Positions 31,860 through 43,488 of a DNA stretch of 64,000 bases are shown one piece after another. The stretch is from Bedellia somnulentella (Eukaryota; Arthropoda; Insecta; Lepidoptera; Bedelliidae), in NCBI GenBank assembly GCA_963576735.1, contig OY755189.1, positions 1,550,001-1,614,000 of the forward strand, written 5' to 3'. Both the position numbers and the translations under genes were made by a program. The notes beneath the pieces were generated by a model that was not told the origin of the DNA, ran no database searches, and worked only from the letters and a program-made list of their open reading frames with translations. Positions within the stretch are counted from its first letter, which is position 1, and every line of letters starts with the position of its first letter.

Positions 31860-33000
31860 AAGGTACGTTCCAATTTTAAAATTTCCCTCTTTATTTTTTA
31901 CGATCTATTTTAAATTGTCGTGTCTTACTGAAAAATGAATCTGAGCCGGGAACATTTTCGCGCTATGATTTTTTACGATTTCAAATGTCGCTTAAAACCA
32001 GACGAATCATACGATAGACTTCAAATGGCGTTTATGGATGAAGGGCCTTCCAAGGCAACCGTGTATCGTTGGTATAACGAATTCAAGCGTGGTCGATTAA
32101 CTTTGCGGGATGAAGAAAGTAGTGGTCGCCCTCTAACGGCTGTTACGGATGAAAACGTGGTGGAAGTGAAAAATTTAATTCATGACAATAGGCGAATAAC
32201 GTATCTAGAGATTCAACACATTATGCAGATTGGATCGGGAAGCGTTCATGAGATTTTACACGAGCATCTTCACGTGAGGAGGATAGTTTCACGCTGGGTG
32301 CCGCACAACCTCACCGAGGTACAGAAACAGGCCCGGGTGGAGTGGTGTCGTGATATGATTAATAAATTTGATGCTGGCTCGTCTCGGCGTGTTACCGACA
32401 TCGTTACAGGTGATGAGTCCTGGATTTATCAATACGATCCAGAAACGAAGCGCCAGTCGACGGTTTGGGAATTTCAAAACAAAGCGACCCCTACTAAAGT
32501 GAAGAGATCTAGAAGCGGTGGGAAGATTTTGATCGCAAGTTTTTTCAATATGACTGGCTATTTGGTGTCAATTCCTTTACAAGATCAAAGAAGTATTAAC
32601 GCAGACTGGTATACTACTAAATGCTTGCCAGTAGTTTTCTCAGTTGTGAGCAACAATCGACCAAACACAGGGCTCTGCGGGCTACTGCTTCACCACGACA
32701 ACGCGCCCGCTCACACCGCGCTCAAAACGACGGACTTCCTGAACAGAACGCCGGTCAAACTCTTGGGTCACCCTCCTTACAGCCCTGACCTGGCACCGTG
32801 TGACTTCTTTTTATTCCCTAAAATAAAAAATCAACTCAAAGGGATACAATTTTCATCGCCGGAAGTGTTTCGAAAAAGTGTTTCGAAAACTGGTTTAGAC
32901 GTATGAAACTTTGTATAGATGCTGGTGGAGAGTACTTCGAAAAGATTTAATAAAAACATTTTTACCCATAGAACATTTTTTTTTATTTTCGAAAAATTTT
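31860..33000 (+). mobile_element. mariner transposon, decayed copy
   Basis: A mariner-type DNA transposon around the transposase frame at 31935-32906. The ends are not clear. Weakly matching inverted A-rich stretches (aaataaaaaaagg.acgttc at about 31851 and a counterpart near 32970-32990) may be remnants of terminal repeats. No TA duplication could be fixed. It lies in the 14.6 kb Trpm intron next to a SINE family B remnant. Confidence 0.7.
31935..32906 (+). pseudogene. mariner transposase, C-terminus broken
   Basis: A 323-codon frame starting MNLSREHFRAMIFYDFKCRL. It has the N-terminal helix-turn-helix pair (KATVYRWYNEFKRGR, then GRPLTAVTDENV) and the catalytic D,D34D core: VTGDESWIYQYDPETKRQS, LLLHHDNAPAHTAL and HPPYSPDLAPCDFFLFP. 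The frame ends early at VSKTGLDV. The normal terminal segment (WFRRMKLCIDAGGEYFEK) is still readable just downstream in another frame (about 32899-32950). About 20-30 residues between the two are missing. A 12-bp tandem duplication (gtgtttcgaaaa twice at 32867-32893) marks the lesion. The copy cannot make a normal transposase. Confidence 0.88.
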
Positions 33001-33477
33001 CTGAGTGTCCCACGTATGTACAAAAACAAACATTTGATAATATAACCCATACAAAGCTAAGGATAAAAACTTTTAAGCAAGTACATTTAAAATGTGACAC
33101 GTGTAAGTTCGCACACTTGCATCTATCTTCGTGTACTCTTCATGTACTCGTCTTTGAGTTTATGTGCTGGCGATAAACCGCGATGTTGTAAAGACTCCAT
33201 CTTACAAGTCCCTTTATGTAGCAAGTGAAACTGAAACTTCGGAGCTCACTTTATAATGGACATGTTAGATAAAGTCGTAGGATGTTTCTTTGATTTACTT
33301 TTATAGCGTTAAACGATTTTTTTTTGTTTTTAAAAGGTGTTTATAAACGTGAAAGTTTTTTTACAGTTAGTTAATTAAAGAAGGGTTATTGCTCTACTCA
33401 TATGAAAGATAGATTAGCGGTTTATCATCTCCACTTTTACATATGCAAGTGTATTATGATTATCTCCTTATTCTTAC
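33001..33477. other. Intron sequence beyond the mariner, no gene
   Basis: AT-rich, nothing recognised beyond possible mariner 3' end debris. Confidence 0.4.
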
Positions 33478-33600
33478 GATAAAAATCTCAAAAAAGGATA
33501 ACCAGAGCTTTTTTTTCAAGTTCTACAATAAGTAATGCACAAAACTGAGCAACCTTTGGAAGTTGAGTGGAGAAATGATTTTAAAATAACCACAGTTACA
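33478..33600 (-). mobile_element. Family A relic
   Basis: tctcaaaaaaggataaccag, then gaagttgagtggagaaatga. Tail and head are lost. Confidence 0.5.
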
Positions 33601-33795
33601 TTATGATATAAATTTGCAAATGACGAGAAAAGCTAAGACTAAAAGTTATGTGTATGTGTGGGTATGTGTATGTTACTTGTATTCATGCCGCGGTAAAGGC
33701 GGATACCAACACCAAATCTTTTTTTTCTTGAACTCGTTGCAAATTACTTGACAAGATCATTGTAAGAAGAAGAAACAAAAATAAATTCTGTATAT

Positions 33796-33851
33796 ACTTT
33801 AAAATACCTATGGCAAAAGATGTGAATATTTTGCCATAAGTATTTTAAAGT
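33796..33851. repeat. Near-perfect 23-bp hairpin
   Basis: actttaaaatacctatggca (33796 on) pairs with ttgccataagtattttaaag; 22 of 23 positions pair around a 10-nt loop. It could be a tiny MITE remnant or a structured RNA. Confidence 0.7.
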
Positions 33852-34208
33852 GACAATCCAATTACTGAATCACATTTTATCGACTCCTCTACTCTCCAAC
33901 CGAGGCATGTTGACTTTATATCCTCGAGCAGAGCCGAGAGAAGTTATTGATTATACCCTTTGGCATAAATATATATAGTTTGGCACTTTAATATATTTAA
34001 TGTGAGTTCTATCCGATTTATTATTTTAAGTCACAATTCTGTAAGCAGGGTATTACTATGCAATGATGTATGTAAGCTGTTCCGGAAACAATGAAAAAAT
34101 GCTACTTTATATTTAAAAGCATCTTCGGTCGATCTCGATTGAATAACTTCATCGATAAGTTGTATGATACCTATGAATTTAATGTAAACTGGCATCGAAT
34201 ATATTATA

Positions 34209-34443
34209 CACATTCACATACTCACGGCTATAAATCCCTAAAAGGGGTAGCCAGACCTAAGGTATTAGAAATCCTTCAGCCACTTTTGGAAAATTGAGTA
34301 AGGAAAAGATGGTAATATAAAGGTTGTTGGTAATGGGTCTCCAACCACATCACCCAAAAGCCCTTAATAGCCCCAATACCGTTAGTCGCCTCTTACATAC
34401 ACCCACCGGAAGAAATGGGGTGATGCTTTCTAAGCCGACACTA
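34209..34443 (-). mobile_element. Family A copy, full
   Basis: catactcacggctataaatc at the left, aagaaatggggtgatgcttt and ctaagccgacact at the right. Confidence 0.8.
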
Positions 34444-34805
34444 AACAGCAACTATACTATACTAAGCACTATATTAAACTAAATTCCAAACAAAATAAAT
34501 AGAATCAGACGACAATAGAAAACACACAAGCCCGGGCGTCAGAGTATATTAGAGTTAAAATTGCCATATCACCTTTGATGTGTGATTGTCGAAGCGAAAT
34601 ACTTCCAGCCTCGCGAGTATACGTTACAAAGCGAATACTTGGAGCTTTAGCGTTCATTAGTATTGAGTTAATTTCTCTTTGACAGTGTCGTTACTAGATA
34701 AACGTTATTAGATTTCACTTTATATTATTTGGATTGCTTGTACAGTATTGATTGTGATGTGATTCCTCTTGTTTGAGACATTCATACCGATTTACTGTAA
34801 CTGTA

Positions 34806-34885
34806 ACTGCTTCTGTAACCTAGCGGTAAAAGGCTTGTCTCATCATACGGCGGTCTTAAGTTCGATTCTTGTAGAGAGAGAAGGG
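34806..34885 (+). other. tRNA-like SINE head
   Basis: gtaacctagcggtaaaaggc (box A-like) and taagttcgattcttgtag (box B, GTTCGATTC). The spacing is near that of a tRNA. The body after it merges into a family C fragment. Confidence 0.45.
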
Positions 34886-34939
34886 TGAATCACAAATTCA
34901 ATAGCAGGAAGTTCAACTTTCAAAAGTTGCAGAGGAATT

Positions 34940-35095
34940 TCCAACTCTAGACTATCGATCGCCACTTCGTACGATCCTGACAAACCTCTCTAGCTTCGTT
35001 TACATCCATCAAACTCATAATCATACATGCTCTTTTATTCTTCATACTTTGGACGCCGGCCTTTTTGAGCACACACTCTCTTTGGTTCGTAAGCA
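34940..35095 (-). mobile_element. Family C fragment, 3' terminus missing
   Basis: gactatcgatcgccacttcg, ctctctagcttcgtttacat and tttttgagcacacactctct. Confidence 0.75.
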
Positions 35096-35556
35096 GATTA
35101 TCAAAAAAATAGGAATGATTCCTTGCTTCAGCACTCTAAAGCATCGGTCCCAGATGCTTTTATAATATGACCTTCTGATATTACCATTTGCATTGAGTCT
35201 ATTTTTATTATTTTTATACAAGTTGGTTGCGAAAAGTTATTTCTGCTAATTACTCTAAATGCGAGGAACCAAACAATTCCTTACATTCTCTTCTTTCTTT
35301 ATTAACTGAGAACCAGTAAACCAAACAAAGAGTTTCAAAGCATTTTCCGATATAAATGTTGTGTTTGCACTCTCTGAAACTCTTTAAAAGGATTGCAACG
35401 AGGGACCTCGCGCACTCTCGAATCAATTCGATTCAGATACTTTAAATTCGATTGAAACTTTGTTCAGCTGCGGATTTCATACGTCATCTCGATATTTTAG
35501 TGCTTTAAGTTTCATGGTAATCAAATCTGTTTTCTTTAAGAGTTATTTAATATCAT
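35096..35556. other. Trpm intron, no gene
   Basis: AT-rich, no repeat recognised. Confidence 0.45.
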
Positions 35557-35840
35557 ACATATACTCACGGGTATGTTTCCCAAAAAAGGGTAGCCAACCT
35601 TTCAAAGATAGAATGATCTCAGCCATTTTTAGAATTCATACATACATACTCACGCCATTATTTCTCATTAGGGTAGGCAGAGACTATTGATCGCCACTTT
35701 GTAAGATTCTGGCAAACCTCATTAGCTTCGTATATCTTTTCATAAAAGCTTTTATTCTTGATACTTCACATGCCTTTTTAAGCACACTCTCTATTTAGCC
35801 ATTTTTAGAATTCAAGTAAATGAAATATTTTAAAATAACC
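35557..35840 (-). mobile_element. Family A fragment split by a family C LINE tail
   Basis: catatactcacgggtatgtt and aaaaaagggtagccaacctt at the left. The copy is interrupted at 35639-35796 by family C and resumes at agccatttttagaattca, which is the duplicated target. Confidence 0.75.
35639..35796 (-). mobile_element. Family C 5'-truncated copy with 18-bp target duplication
   Basis: It is inserted in a family A copy and flanked by agccatttttagaattca at 35621-35638 and 35797-35814. The tail complement tacatacatactcacgcc directly follows the left duplication, fixing the 3' terminus of family C. Confidence 0.85.
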
Positions 35841-36142
35841 ATATACCAATATTTATTTTAACTGCTGAAAATTGAAAATGTTTCATTTACAAAATAAGAA
35901 TGAGTACGTATTCTGTCTGAAAATTGTTGTTTCAGGAACCCAAGATACACATAGAATAGAGAAAGTGCTAGTAATTGGACGCCCTTAATGAGCATGTTTC
36001 TCACTCGTTGTATCAAGCTTTATCAACGTGTAAATTTTATTAGCATCGTACACAACTATATTAAATTATCCGAAGCGAGCTCTATTTAAGGATATTGTTG
36101 GTTTTAGTTTTATCAATGGAAATATGCATATAATATTATGTA

Positions 36143-36398
36143 ATGCCGTGTAGTGCCGGCTTAGAATGTCGCTACCCCTTTTTACCCAAGGGTTTCGTAA
36201 GAGGCGACTAAGGGTATTGGGGCTTTTTATTGGATTTTTGGGCGATGCGGTTGGAGACCCATCACCAAAAACCTTTATTTTTAACGTCTTTTCGCCACTC
36301 AACTTCCAAAAGTGGCTGAGGAATTTATGATTCCTTAGCTCTGGCTACCCCTTCTAGGGATTTATAGCCGTGAGTATATGTATTTATGTATGTATGTG
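36143..36398 (+). mobile_element. Family A copy, full
   Basis: Head gccgtgtagtgccggcttag, hairpin ccccttctagggatttatag, tail gtatttatgtatgtatgtg. A second, decayed copy lacking its 3' half follows at 36465-36575 (gggcgatgtggctggag). Confidence 0.82.
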
Positions 36399-36907
36399 TG
36401 TAATGTAATGGAAAAACTCTCTTTGCACAACGCAAAATTAGTTGTTATTTATCAAGTGTATATTTCTTCCGGCAGATGTCGTGAAAAGCGACTTAGGTTT
36501 TCTGGCTTTTTAGTTATTGCTGGGCGATGTGGCTGGAGTGGAGGCTTTTCATCTATAAAATTAATTTCTGAAGCTCTGTCAGACGATAAATGTAAATCCC
36601 TCCAGATTAGATCTAGAGTCTATCTTTCCTTCTATACGAGGCGACGACTGCACGCCACTTACATACGATAAAGTTAATAAGAAAGTATTTGATAAATATT
36701 CTGTTAGACACTTAAGATTTTTAAACACAAATATTTATGAAGAAATTCGGAGTTTTCTTTTGATAGATGTAAAATAAAACGGCTTCAGTTCCCTTCCCCT
36801 ACAAACCCCTCCTGGGACGACCGATTAGTACATATTCATAAAGAAACAAATAGCGAAATACAGTAAGGATGTACCTATTGTAGAAAAGTGGCATCTTTTT
36901 AGATGTT

Positions 36908-37142
36908 TTTACATACATACATACATATACTCACGGCTATAAATCCCTAGAAGGGGTGGCCAGAGCTTACGAATTAGAAATTCCTCAGCCACTTTTGGAA
37001 ATGTGAGTGGGGAAAAGATGGTAAAAATAAAGGTTGTTGGTGATGGGTCTCCAACCGCAACGCCCAACAACGCCCCAATACCGTTAGTCGCCTCTTACGT
37101 TCACCCACCGGAAGAAATGGGGTAGTGCTATTATACACAGCT
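36908..37142 (-). mobile_element. Family A copy, full
   Basis: Tail (CATA)n at the left, ccctagaaggggtggccaga hairpin, head complement agaaatggggtagtgctatt at the right. Confidence 0.82.
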
Positions 37143-37724
37143 TAGATTTTTTTCTCCACACAAAAAAACTAAAGATCATAACCAACAAAACCAATAACCA
37201 CGTACACTATTAAACGTAACCCAAAAGAGAGCAGATTTTCAATTTCAATAAATACTTATTTCTACAATCTCACCTTACACCTCATACTTCGGTCCTGAAA
37301 AGGCTCTGGCAATCACAAAGTTTTTCCGTTGAAATGAGTTCTTAAATCAAAACTTATGGTCCTATTTTCTTCTTTTATTCGAGAAGCCGAGAAAACTAAT
37401 ATTCTAGCTGAGATTCGAGTTTTCCAACTAATACGATATCACACAAACTTTGACATCATTTTATATAAATCCAGATGTTGCTTACAACGGTTGAACATGG
37501 AACCATTTTGTTTATTTGGTTGCAGTTGTTGTACCATTCGATGTAATTTTGCAACTCGTAACCAAAATTAAAAGATTTTGTATATTATACCGAAAAAACA
37601 TATATTTAAATCAACTTATGCTTACGTTGGTTGCCGAGTGTTTTGTAAAGAGAATAACAAGACAAGAAATTCTTAAAACGTAACGTAACGTCGAAAATAT
37701 TCTGGATTATTGAATGATTATCAT
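37143..37724. other. Trpm intron, no gene
   Basis: Short spurious frames only. No assignable repeat. Confidence 0.45.
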
Positions 37725-37949
37725 TTTATTCCATTCGCCGTTGAAACTCTCGGCACATGGGGCAACGAGGCGCGGGTTTTCTTAAAAGATCTCTCAGCCC
37801 GCCTAGTGGAAGTCAGTGGTGATCCTAGGGCTGGCAGCTACCTCGGCCAACGAATTAGCATAGCCATTCAAAGAGGAAATGCTGCCAGTATTTTAGGCAC
37901 GATACCGTTCTGCGAGAGCGATGAATTTCATGAAATTTTCCATCTTTAG
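37725..37949 (+). pseudogene. Short retroelement C-terminal fragment
   Basis: A 74-codon stretch reads [20 protein letters not shown], then [20 protein letters not shown] and [19 protein letters not shown]. The pattern of AxETLG, GDPR and [12 protein letters not shown] is the C-terminal tail commonly seen after the reverse transcriptase in some LINE-type polyproteins. No RT is left upstream. I infer a 5'-truncated insertion; recognition is from memory of the motif only. Confidence 0.5.
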
Positions 37950-38472
37950 TAGGTATTTATTTAGTTTTATATTTTAATTTAGGTTGTGAATTGTCTGTGT
38001 AAGAAATTCTTAATAACAAAATTAAAATAATACATGCGTTACAACTTTAGTACCGCACCTGTACCTTGTATGATTTTGGCCGTAAGTATATACGTATGTA
38101 TTTATATATGTATGTAGTTACAATAACCTTATAATTATATCACACATAATTAATCAGATTCTCCAAAACAAAAGCGTAACAACCCATCAAACAATTATTT
38201 CAGGGAAGACCAATTTCAACAAATCAGGCATCAGACTTATTTCAAACAACCGTTGTTGATTCTGATAATTATTGAGTTCAAGAGAAAATAATCAGAATTA
38301 AAGCTTTAAACTTCCAAGCTCATTTACAGTAAAAGCTATTTAATGTCGAATTTGAATCGAGATGTGGATTCATCACGTTTTGGTAATGAATGTAATGTGT
38401 GGAGACGAGGTAATTCAGATTCGTTAGTATTAGTTTATTTTATTTTAGAAATTTATGTTTTACACTTTTATG
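37950..38472. other. Trpm intron, no gene
   Basis: AT-rich. A tail-like gccgtaagtatatacgtatg at 38090 is a family A 3' relic. Confidence 0.45.
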
Positions 38473-38629
38473 TTACATACATACATACATATACTCACGG
38501 CTATAAATCCCTTGAAGGGGTAGCCAGAGCTAGGGAATCGGAAATTCCTCAGCCACTCTTGGAAGTTGCCTGGGAAAAAGATGGGTAAAATAAAGGTTGT
38601 TGGTGATGGGTATCCAACCGCATCGCCCA
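38473..38629 (-). mobile_element. Family A copy, 5'-truncated
   Basis: Tail (CATA)n and tcccttgaaggggtagccag; it stops at accgcatcgcccaaaaa. Confidence 0.78.
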
Positions 38630-38872
38630 AAAATGTTTATTTCGTTTCATATCTTACTATTTTTATTTATTACATTGTAAGCATCTGTTATATTAATTCT
38701 ACGTACGTCTTATGGATTATGCTTTTATAAGAAGAACTTTGTGAACTCATTTATGATTTCTCGGAAAATCTCCGTAAGTCTAGAATCCTCGAAAACGTAA
38801 CTTTCCTAAAGCTCAAAGGTAATAAATAAAATAACGAATTCTGAATGTTCACTTTTTTTTAGTTGCCTATTA

Positions 38873-38985
38873 TTGTTGTTGTTATTAGTTCCTCTTCGGA
38901 TAGGCAGAGTTTAATGAACGTTACTTTGTATGCTCCTGGCAAACCTTTCGAGTTTTATATACATTCACAAATAATTCTGGACGAC
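38873..38985 (-). mobile_element. Family C relic
   Basis: gttattagttcctcttcgga, taggcagagtttaatgaacg and cctggcaaacctttcgag. Confidence 0.5.
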
Positions 38986-38987
38986 GT

Positions 38988-39180
38988 CAGTAGCCGAGGT
39001 GATAGGTGACTAGCTTCTGGGTCCGGAGGTTGCGGGGTCGATTCCCCCTGAGAGCAACATTTATGTGATGAGCAAAAATGATTGTTTCTTAGTCTTGGAT
39101 GTTATTTGTATGTGTGTTACAAAGTATTAAATATATCGTTGAGTTAGTATCCCATAATACAAGTTTTATATAGTTTGGGG
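38988..39180 (+). mobile_element. tRNA-derived SINE family D
   Basis: cgaggtgataggtgactagc (box A region) and ggttgcggggtcgattcccc (box B) at about 39027-39046, then gagcaacatttatgtgatga. A second copy on the minus strand at 45668-45795 confirms the family. Confidence 0.7.
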
Positions 39181-39234
39181 CTAACTTGATCTGTGTATAA
39201 TGTCCGCATAATAATAATTATTATTTATTATTTC

Positions 39235-39565
39235 CTACAGGTTTTGTTAGGCCTAAAAGTTGTCTTCTTATGGCACGCCGCTAGTGCACAGGGCCTGCTC
39301 AAGGTCCCGCCACGCCTTTATGTCTTGCGACTCTCTGGCCGCTCTAGAGCTCAGTCCCACCGCTCACAGCTCGCTCTCCACGCTCGGAGTGTACGGATGG
39401 AAGTGTGTACCGGACGGAAGTTTGTACCGGACGGTTGCAGGCTCGCTTGCCATCTGGTCCTGAACAAATCCAAGGCCATGTGGTTTCCTGCTCCTGGGAA
39501 TGGTTCTCCGCTCTAGAATCCACCACCGTAGAGGGTAGCGAGAGGATTGCGGTCGAGTCAGCATT
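39235..39565. other. GC-rich block of unknown origin
   Basis: The block has several open frames on both strands, none recognisable, and a duplicated gtaccggacgg at about 39408 and 39426. Composition differs sharply from the surrounding intron. It may be a fragment of an unidentified retroelement or a captured exon. No conserved motif is visible. Confidence 0.3.
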
Positions 39566-39845
39566 TATTTTTTTTCTCTTTCTTGTATCTAGTAACAGCG
39601 TTTAAAAAAGCATGACATTACAGTTTTATGAAATAATTAACACGGTGGCACGATGATTATTCTACTTCCAACGTTCATAAAGTAATACAAACATTTGTGA
39701 AGTTTATATGGTGATATTTTTTATGTGTATTTTTTGTGGCTTTCAAACAGAGGTGACAGGCTTTTTAAATATATCTGGTCTGGTAAATTCTTAATGATAC
39801 GAGTATCGTAATCGTAGTAACGAACTATCGGATATCGTAAGTTGT

Positions 39846-40265
39846 ACACACATACGTATACTCCCGCCATTAGTTCCCATTGGGGTAGGTAGAGACTATC
39901 GATCGCCACTCCGTACGATACTGACAAACCTCTCTAGCTTCGATTACATCCATCAATCTTTTCATACATGCTCTTTTATTCTTCATACTTCGAACGCCTG
40001 CCTTTTTGAGCACACACTCTTTTTGGTCCAGGTGTGTTCTCCGTGGTAGTCCTCTACTAACATTACCATCCACACTAGCTCTATAGATCCTTTTTACTAA
40101 TTTTCTATCATCAATCCTCTCTATGTGCCCAAACCATCTCAACATTCCTTTTTCTATCTTTCTTACAATATCATCTTTCACACCACACTTTTCGCGAATA
40201 ACACTAATTACACTAATGCAAGTTGTAACATTTCTAATATTTTTTACAGAATTAACTAAAATCAT
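39846..40265 (-). mobile_element. Family C LINE, 3' end with ORF C-terminus
   Basis: The longest copy of family C. On the minus strand a 131-codon frame includes KCGVKDDIVRKIEKGMLRWF, GHIERIDDRKLVKRIYRASV and GNVSRGLPRRTHLDQKECVL. This C-terminal reverse-transcriptase tail is common in lepidopteran LINEs. It is followed by MKRLMDVIEAREVCQYRTEW and ends YPNGN. The 3' end is ctaccccaatgggaac, then the gcgggagtatacg tail. The RT core is lost by 5' truncation. Confidence 0.7.
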
Positions 40266-40894
40266 TTTCTTTTATGAAAATGCTTAAAAAAAACACTTGA
40301 ATGAATGATGAAGAATATCTGAACAAGATAAATTTATAATTAAATATTTAAGAAGGGTCTGCCGCTTCAAAATTTCATTTAAATTAGAAAAAATTAGAAC
40401 TTAGTTACCATTTTCACGAATTTTCAAGTCAACTAAGGAAAGAAATAATAGATGAAATTAATATAAATAATAGCAACGCCTAAGAAACGATACATTTGGC
40501 TTATACACTCGGCTGTTTTCGATTCTAAAATAACCACACAAATATATATTTCTTCCAATTACACTCAAAAGTGTATACCATTGCATTTGGTCCTGTTCCG
40601 AACATAAAAGCTTTTACAAAGACCATCAGTTCAAACGAAATATGAGAGAAATGGAAACATTCCGAGCTACTTACGCGACCTGTTAGCTTTCTTTGGAGAA
40701 ATACTAAGTGGCTTCCGATGTTCAACTCACAGTGTGTACCTCCGTTTGTGGAAATATACAAACACTCAACAAATATACTAAATTTTATACTCTAAACTTA
40801 CAAAGTATCCATTTCATTTTTCAGTTCTCATTTCAGTTATATATCATTGAGTGGACGATCTTTGAAGATAGATTTAAAATAAATAGAGAATTTG

Positions 40895-41022
40895 CTCAAA
40901 AAGGCTGGCGTTTGAAATATGAAGAATAAAAGGGCATGAATGAAAAGGGGGTTTAGCCAGAATCATACAATATAGATTGTCTCTGCCTATATCAATGGGA
41001 AGTAATGGCGTGAGTATAAATG
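40895..41022 (+). mobile_element. Family C 3' fragment
   Basis: aaaaaggctggcgtttgaaa, gaataaaagggcatgaatga and agtaatggcgtgagtataaa. Confidence 0.72.
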
Positions 41023-41554
41023 AAATAAGTATGTCATTTAGTGTTCTGCTTACTAGCAAAGTAGATATTACGGGACATGGTACAACGAGTACGTTAGCAA
41101 GTAAACTTATGACAGACAAGTCTTCAGACTTCGCTTATGAGACAACACACTCACTTGCTTCCCTTCCCTTTGTACCGTGTCGAGTAATATCCGCTGGAAC
41201 TGATTGCATATTACTGTTTTGAAAGTGTTCATGCAAGATTTTCATGATAATTTCGTAGGTGAATCTTGTGAATTGTGAGCAGTAATATTGGCGTTTTATT
41301 TACGTTGAATATCTCGAAGGTGTGGGAGGTACTGATCAAACAAATATTACTTATGAAAAGAAACATCACAAGTAAGGGATGGCTCTTCGGATGTTACAAA
41401 CTTTTAAATGTTTAACATAGCATAGCGAAGCGTAAAGATATGAGAAATCTTAATATTATTTTAAAACCTCTAATTGCAAACTGCACGTTAAATTTCTCTG
41501 AGGTTTTTTTTTCCAGGCAAAAATTATGCTTATGACTTATAACAGCACCAACAC
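41023..41554. other. Trpm intron, no gene
   Basis: No coding sense or repeat recognised. Confidence 0.45.
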
Positions 41555-41715
41555 CAACCAATTTCTTCAGACAGGTGTGGTAAGAGCCAACTTACTGCGA
41601 CATACTTATGTTTGCAAGTATTAAGGCTTTTAGCGTGATTCTTGGGCGATACGGTTGGAGACCTATCTCCAACAACCTTTATTCTATAATAATTTTACCA
41701 CTAAACTTCCAAAAG
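41555..41715 (+). mobile_element. Family A relic
   Basis: gggcgatacggttggagacc and aacaacctttattc; both ends are decayed. Confidence 0.55.
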
Positions 41716-42208
41716 TAGATAAAAAATGAATACTGAAGCTATGGTCTATAATACTTTATTTTGTTTTTTCTATTTGTTTAGAACACTAACAGCAAACTAT
41801 ATAATTGATATTTTTAAATACAGTTATAAACTTAGCCAATAACAAGTATTCGCCAATAAAACGTATATGTAAATCAAAATATACCTTCCAAGTTTGGCAA
41901 CTATGGATTCCCAAGTTTGTATATGGAGAGGCAACAAGAAACTCGTTACATCCTTAAATTGTATTGCTTCAAACCCTTAAATTAAAACAATGTGTTTAAA
42001 GGAATTTATTTTCAATATCCACTCAATGTCTCTTAATTGAGCATTCTTTTTATCTTCGGAAAACCGTTGATCGTATTTTAATTTGTTTCATAAAACACGT
42101 CGAGGGTTTAATTACAAATGGAGCTTAACGCTTTTGCCATTTGATTCCGTTGTTGTATTTTGTCAAGCTGTATTTTCTTTGTTAAAGCTTTGTTGGAGGG
42201 AACAAAAC

Positions 42209-42335
42209 ATACATACATATACTCACGCCGTTAGTTCCCATTGGGGTAGGCACAGACTATCGATCACCATTTTACATGCATGCTCTTATCATACATGCTC
42301 TTTTTTCTACATACTTCGAACATGAGGGGTACAAA
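42209..42335 (-). mobile_element. Family C 3' fragment
   Basis: (CATA)n, actcacgccgttagttccca, ttggggtaggcacagactat and cttttttctacatacttcg. Confidence 0.75.
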
Positions 42336-42361
42336 TACTATTTATTTATATACCAGTGATA

Positions 42362-42652
42362 CATTGGTTGGGCATACAGCCGCCTATCACGCAGAGAAGC
42401 GTGGGTTCAAATCACGAGTTGGGCCTACACCAATTTCTCTTTTCTTGAGTCCAGTGTGTGGTATTTTTTTATATCATGGTACTTAACGGCAAAGGCAAAT
42501 TTCGTGAGGAAACCTGTGTGTATATGGCGATGGCCTGACCTTCCATCACGTGAGTATACTTTCCAAGCAAAACAATTGATACTCGGAATACCAAGCGTCA
42601 ATAACGTCCTCTGCTATCAATTCGAGGATAAATGGCGTGAACGTTTGAAAAT
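42362..42652 (+). mobile_element. SINE family B relic
   Basis: gttgggcatacagccgccta, gtgggttcaaatcacgag (box B-like), and at the end ataaatggcgtgaacgtttg. Confidence 0.68.
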
Positions 42653-43299
42653 TTGAGAGAGTTTTATATTGTGCAACGGTAATGCCCTTGGGCAATGAAT
42701 AAAATAAATATGTTTCTGTTAATAGATGAAGACATACCAGAATCATACAAAATATATAACATTGAATAAGACTAACATTAATAGGGTGCTAGCCAAAGAT
42801 CATTTAGCAGGACATGTCCTGCAAGACATGCACTTAATCGTATATGATTTTCCCTGGAAAATATCTTTATCTTATTTATAATTATTTAAATAACAATGAC
42901 AGTTTGGGTACAAACGTCCTATAATGGTGGCTACATTCCGCACGAAGTAGTGTGTGGGAAGTTCATTCATAGGTTGGCCCGATAAGTGCAAGACTGGTCG
43001 CTGTAGTGATTATTGTCTAGTAGATAATTATAGAAGGGTATGGGTTGAATGACATATAAATTAAAGAAATCGCATGACCGTATAAAACGTACATATTATA
43101 GAAAAACGAGTTAAATCGGCAAACGTGCCTTGGTCGTACAACGTACATATAAAAAAAAGACACAACTTTTTAGAAACATGGCACGTCAAATTAAAACTAA
43201 TGTTATACAAATAAAAACACACTAGAAACATGGAAAGTTACATCCTAGGTATAAAGAAAAAAACTAAATAATAATATTAATATGTAAGAAAATACTTAC
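42653..43299. other. Trpm intron, no gene
   Basis: AT-rich. A gacatgtcctgcaagacatg near-palindrome at 42810. Nothing else. Confidence 0.45.
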
Positions 43300-43447
43300 C
43301 AAGTTCTTTTTTCTCGTGCACTGAAGGAGCTCTCCATACAAACATTCCGCCTGCTGCAGCCCCACTTCGAACGTCTTCTGTATGGTCCCAATCAGGTAAT
43401 CTCGCATTGACTCTAGCACTGTCTGCTCACCGGTCTCTGAGGCGTAC
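43300..43447 (-). CDS. Trpm: Trpm exon 3 of 10 in window
   Basis: It encodes YASETGEQTVLESMRDYLIG and then TIQKTFEVGLQQAECLYGEL. The acceptor is ttccccaag and the donor is GTAAGT. One base completes the AA-split lysine codon of the previous exon, then 49 full codons follow, ending in phase 0. Confidence 0.93.
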
Positions 43448-43488
43448 CTTGGGGAAAGTCACAGGATGTAATATTGATTATGCGATAC

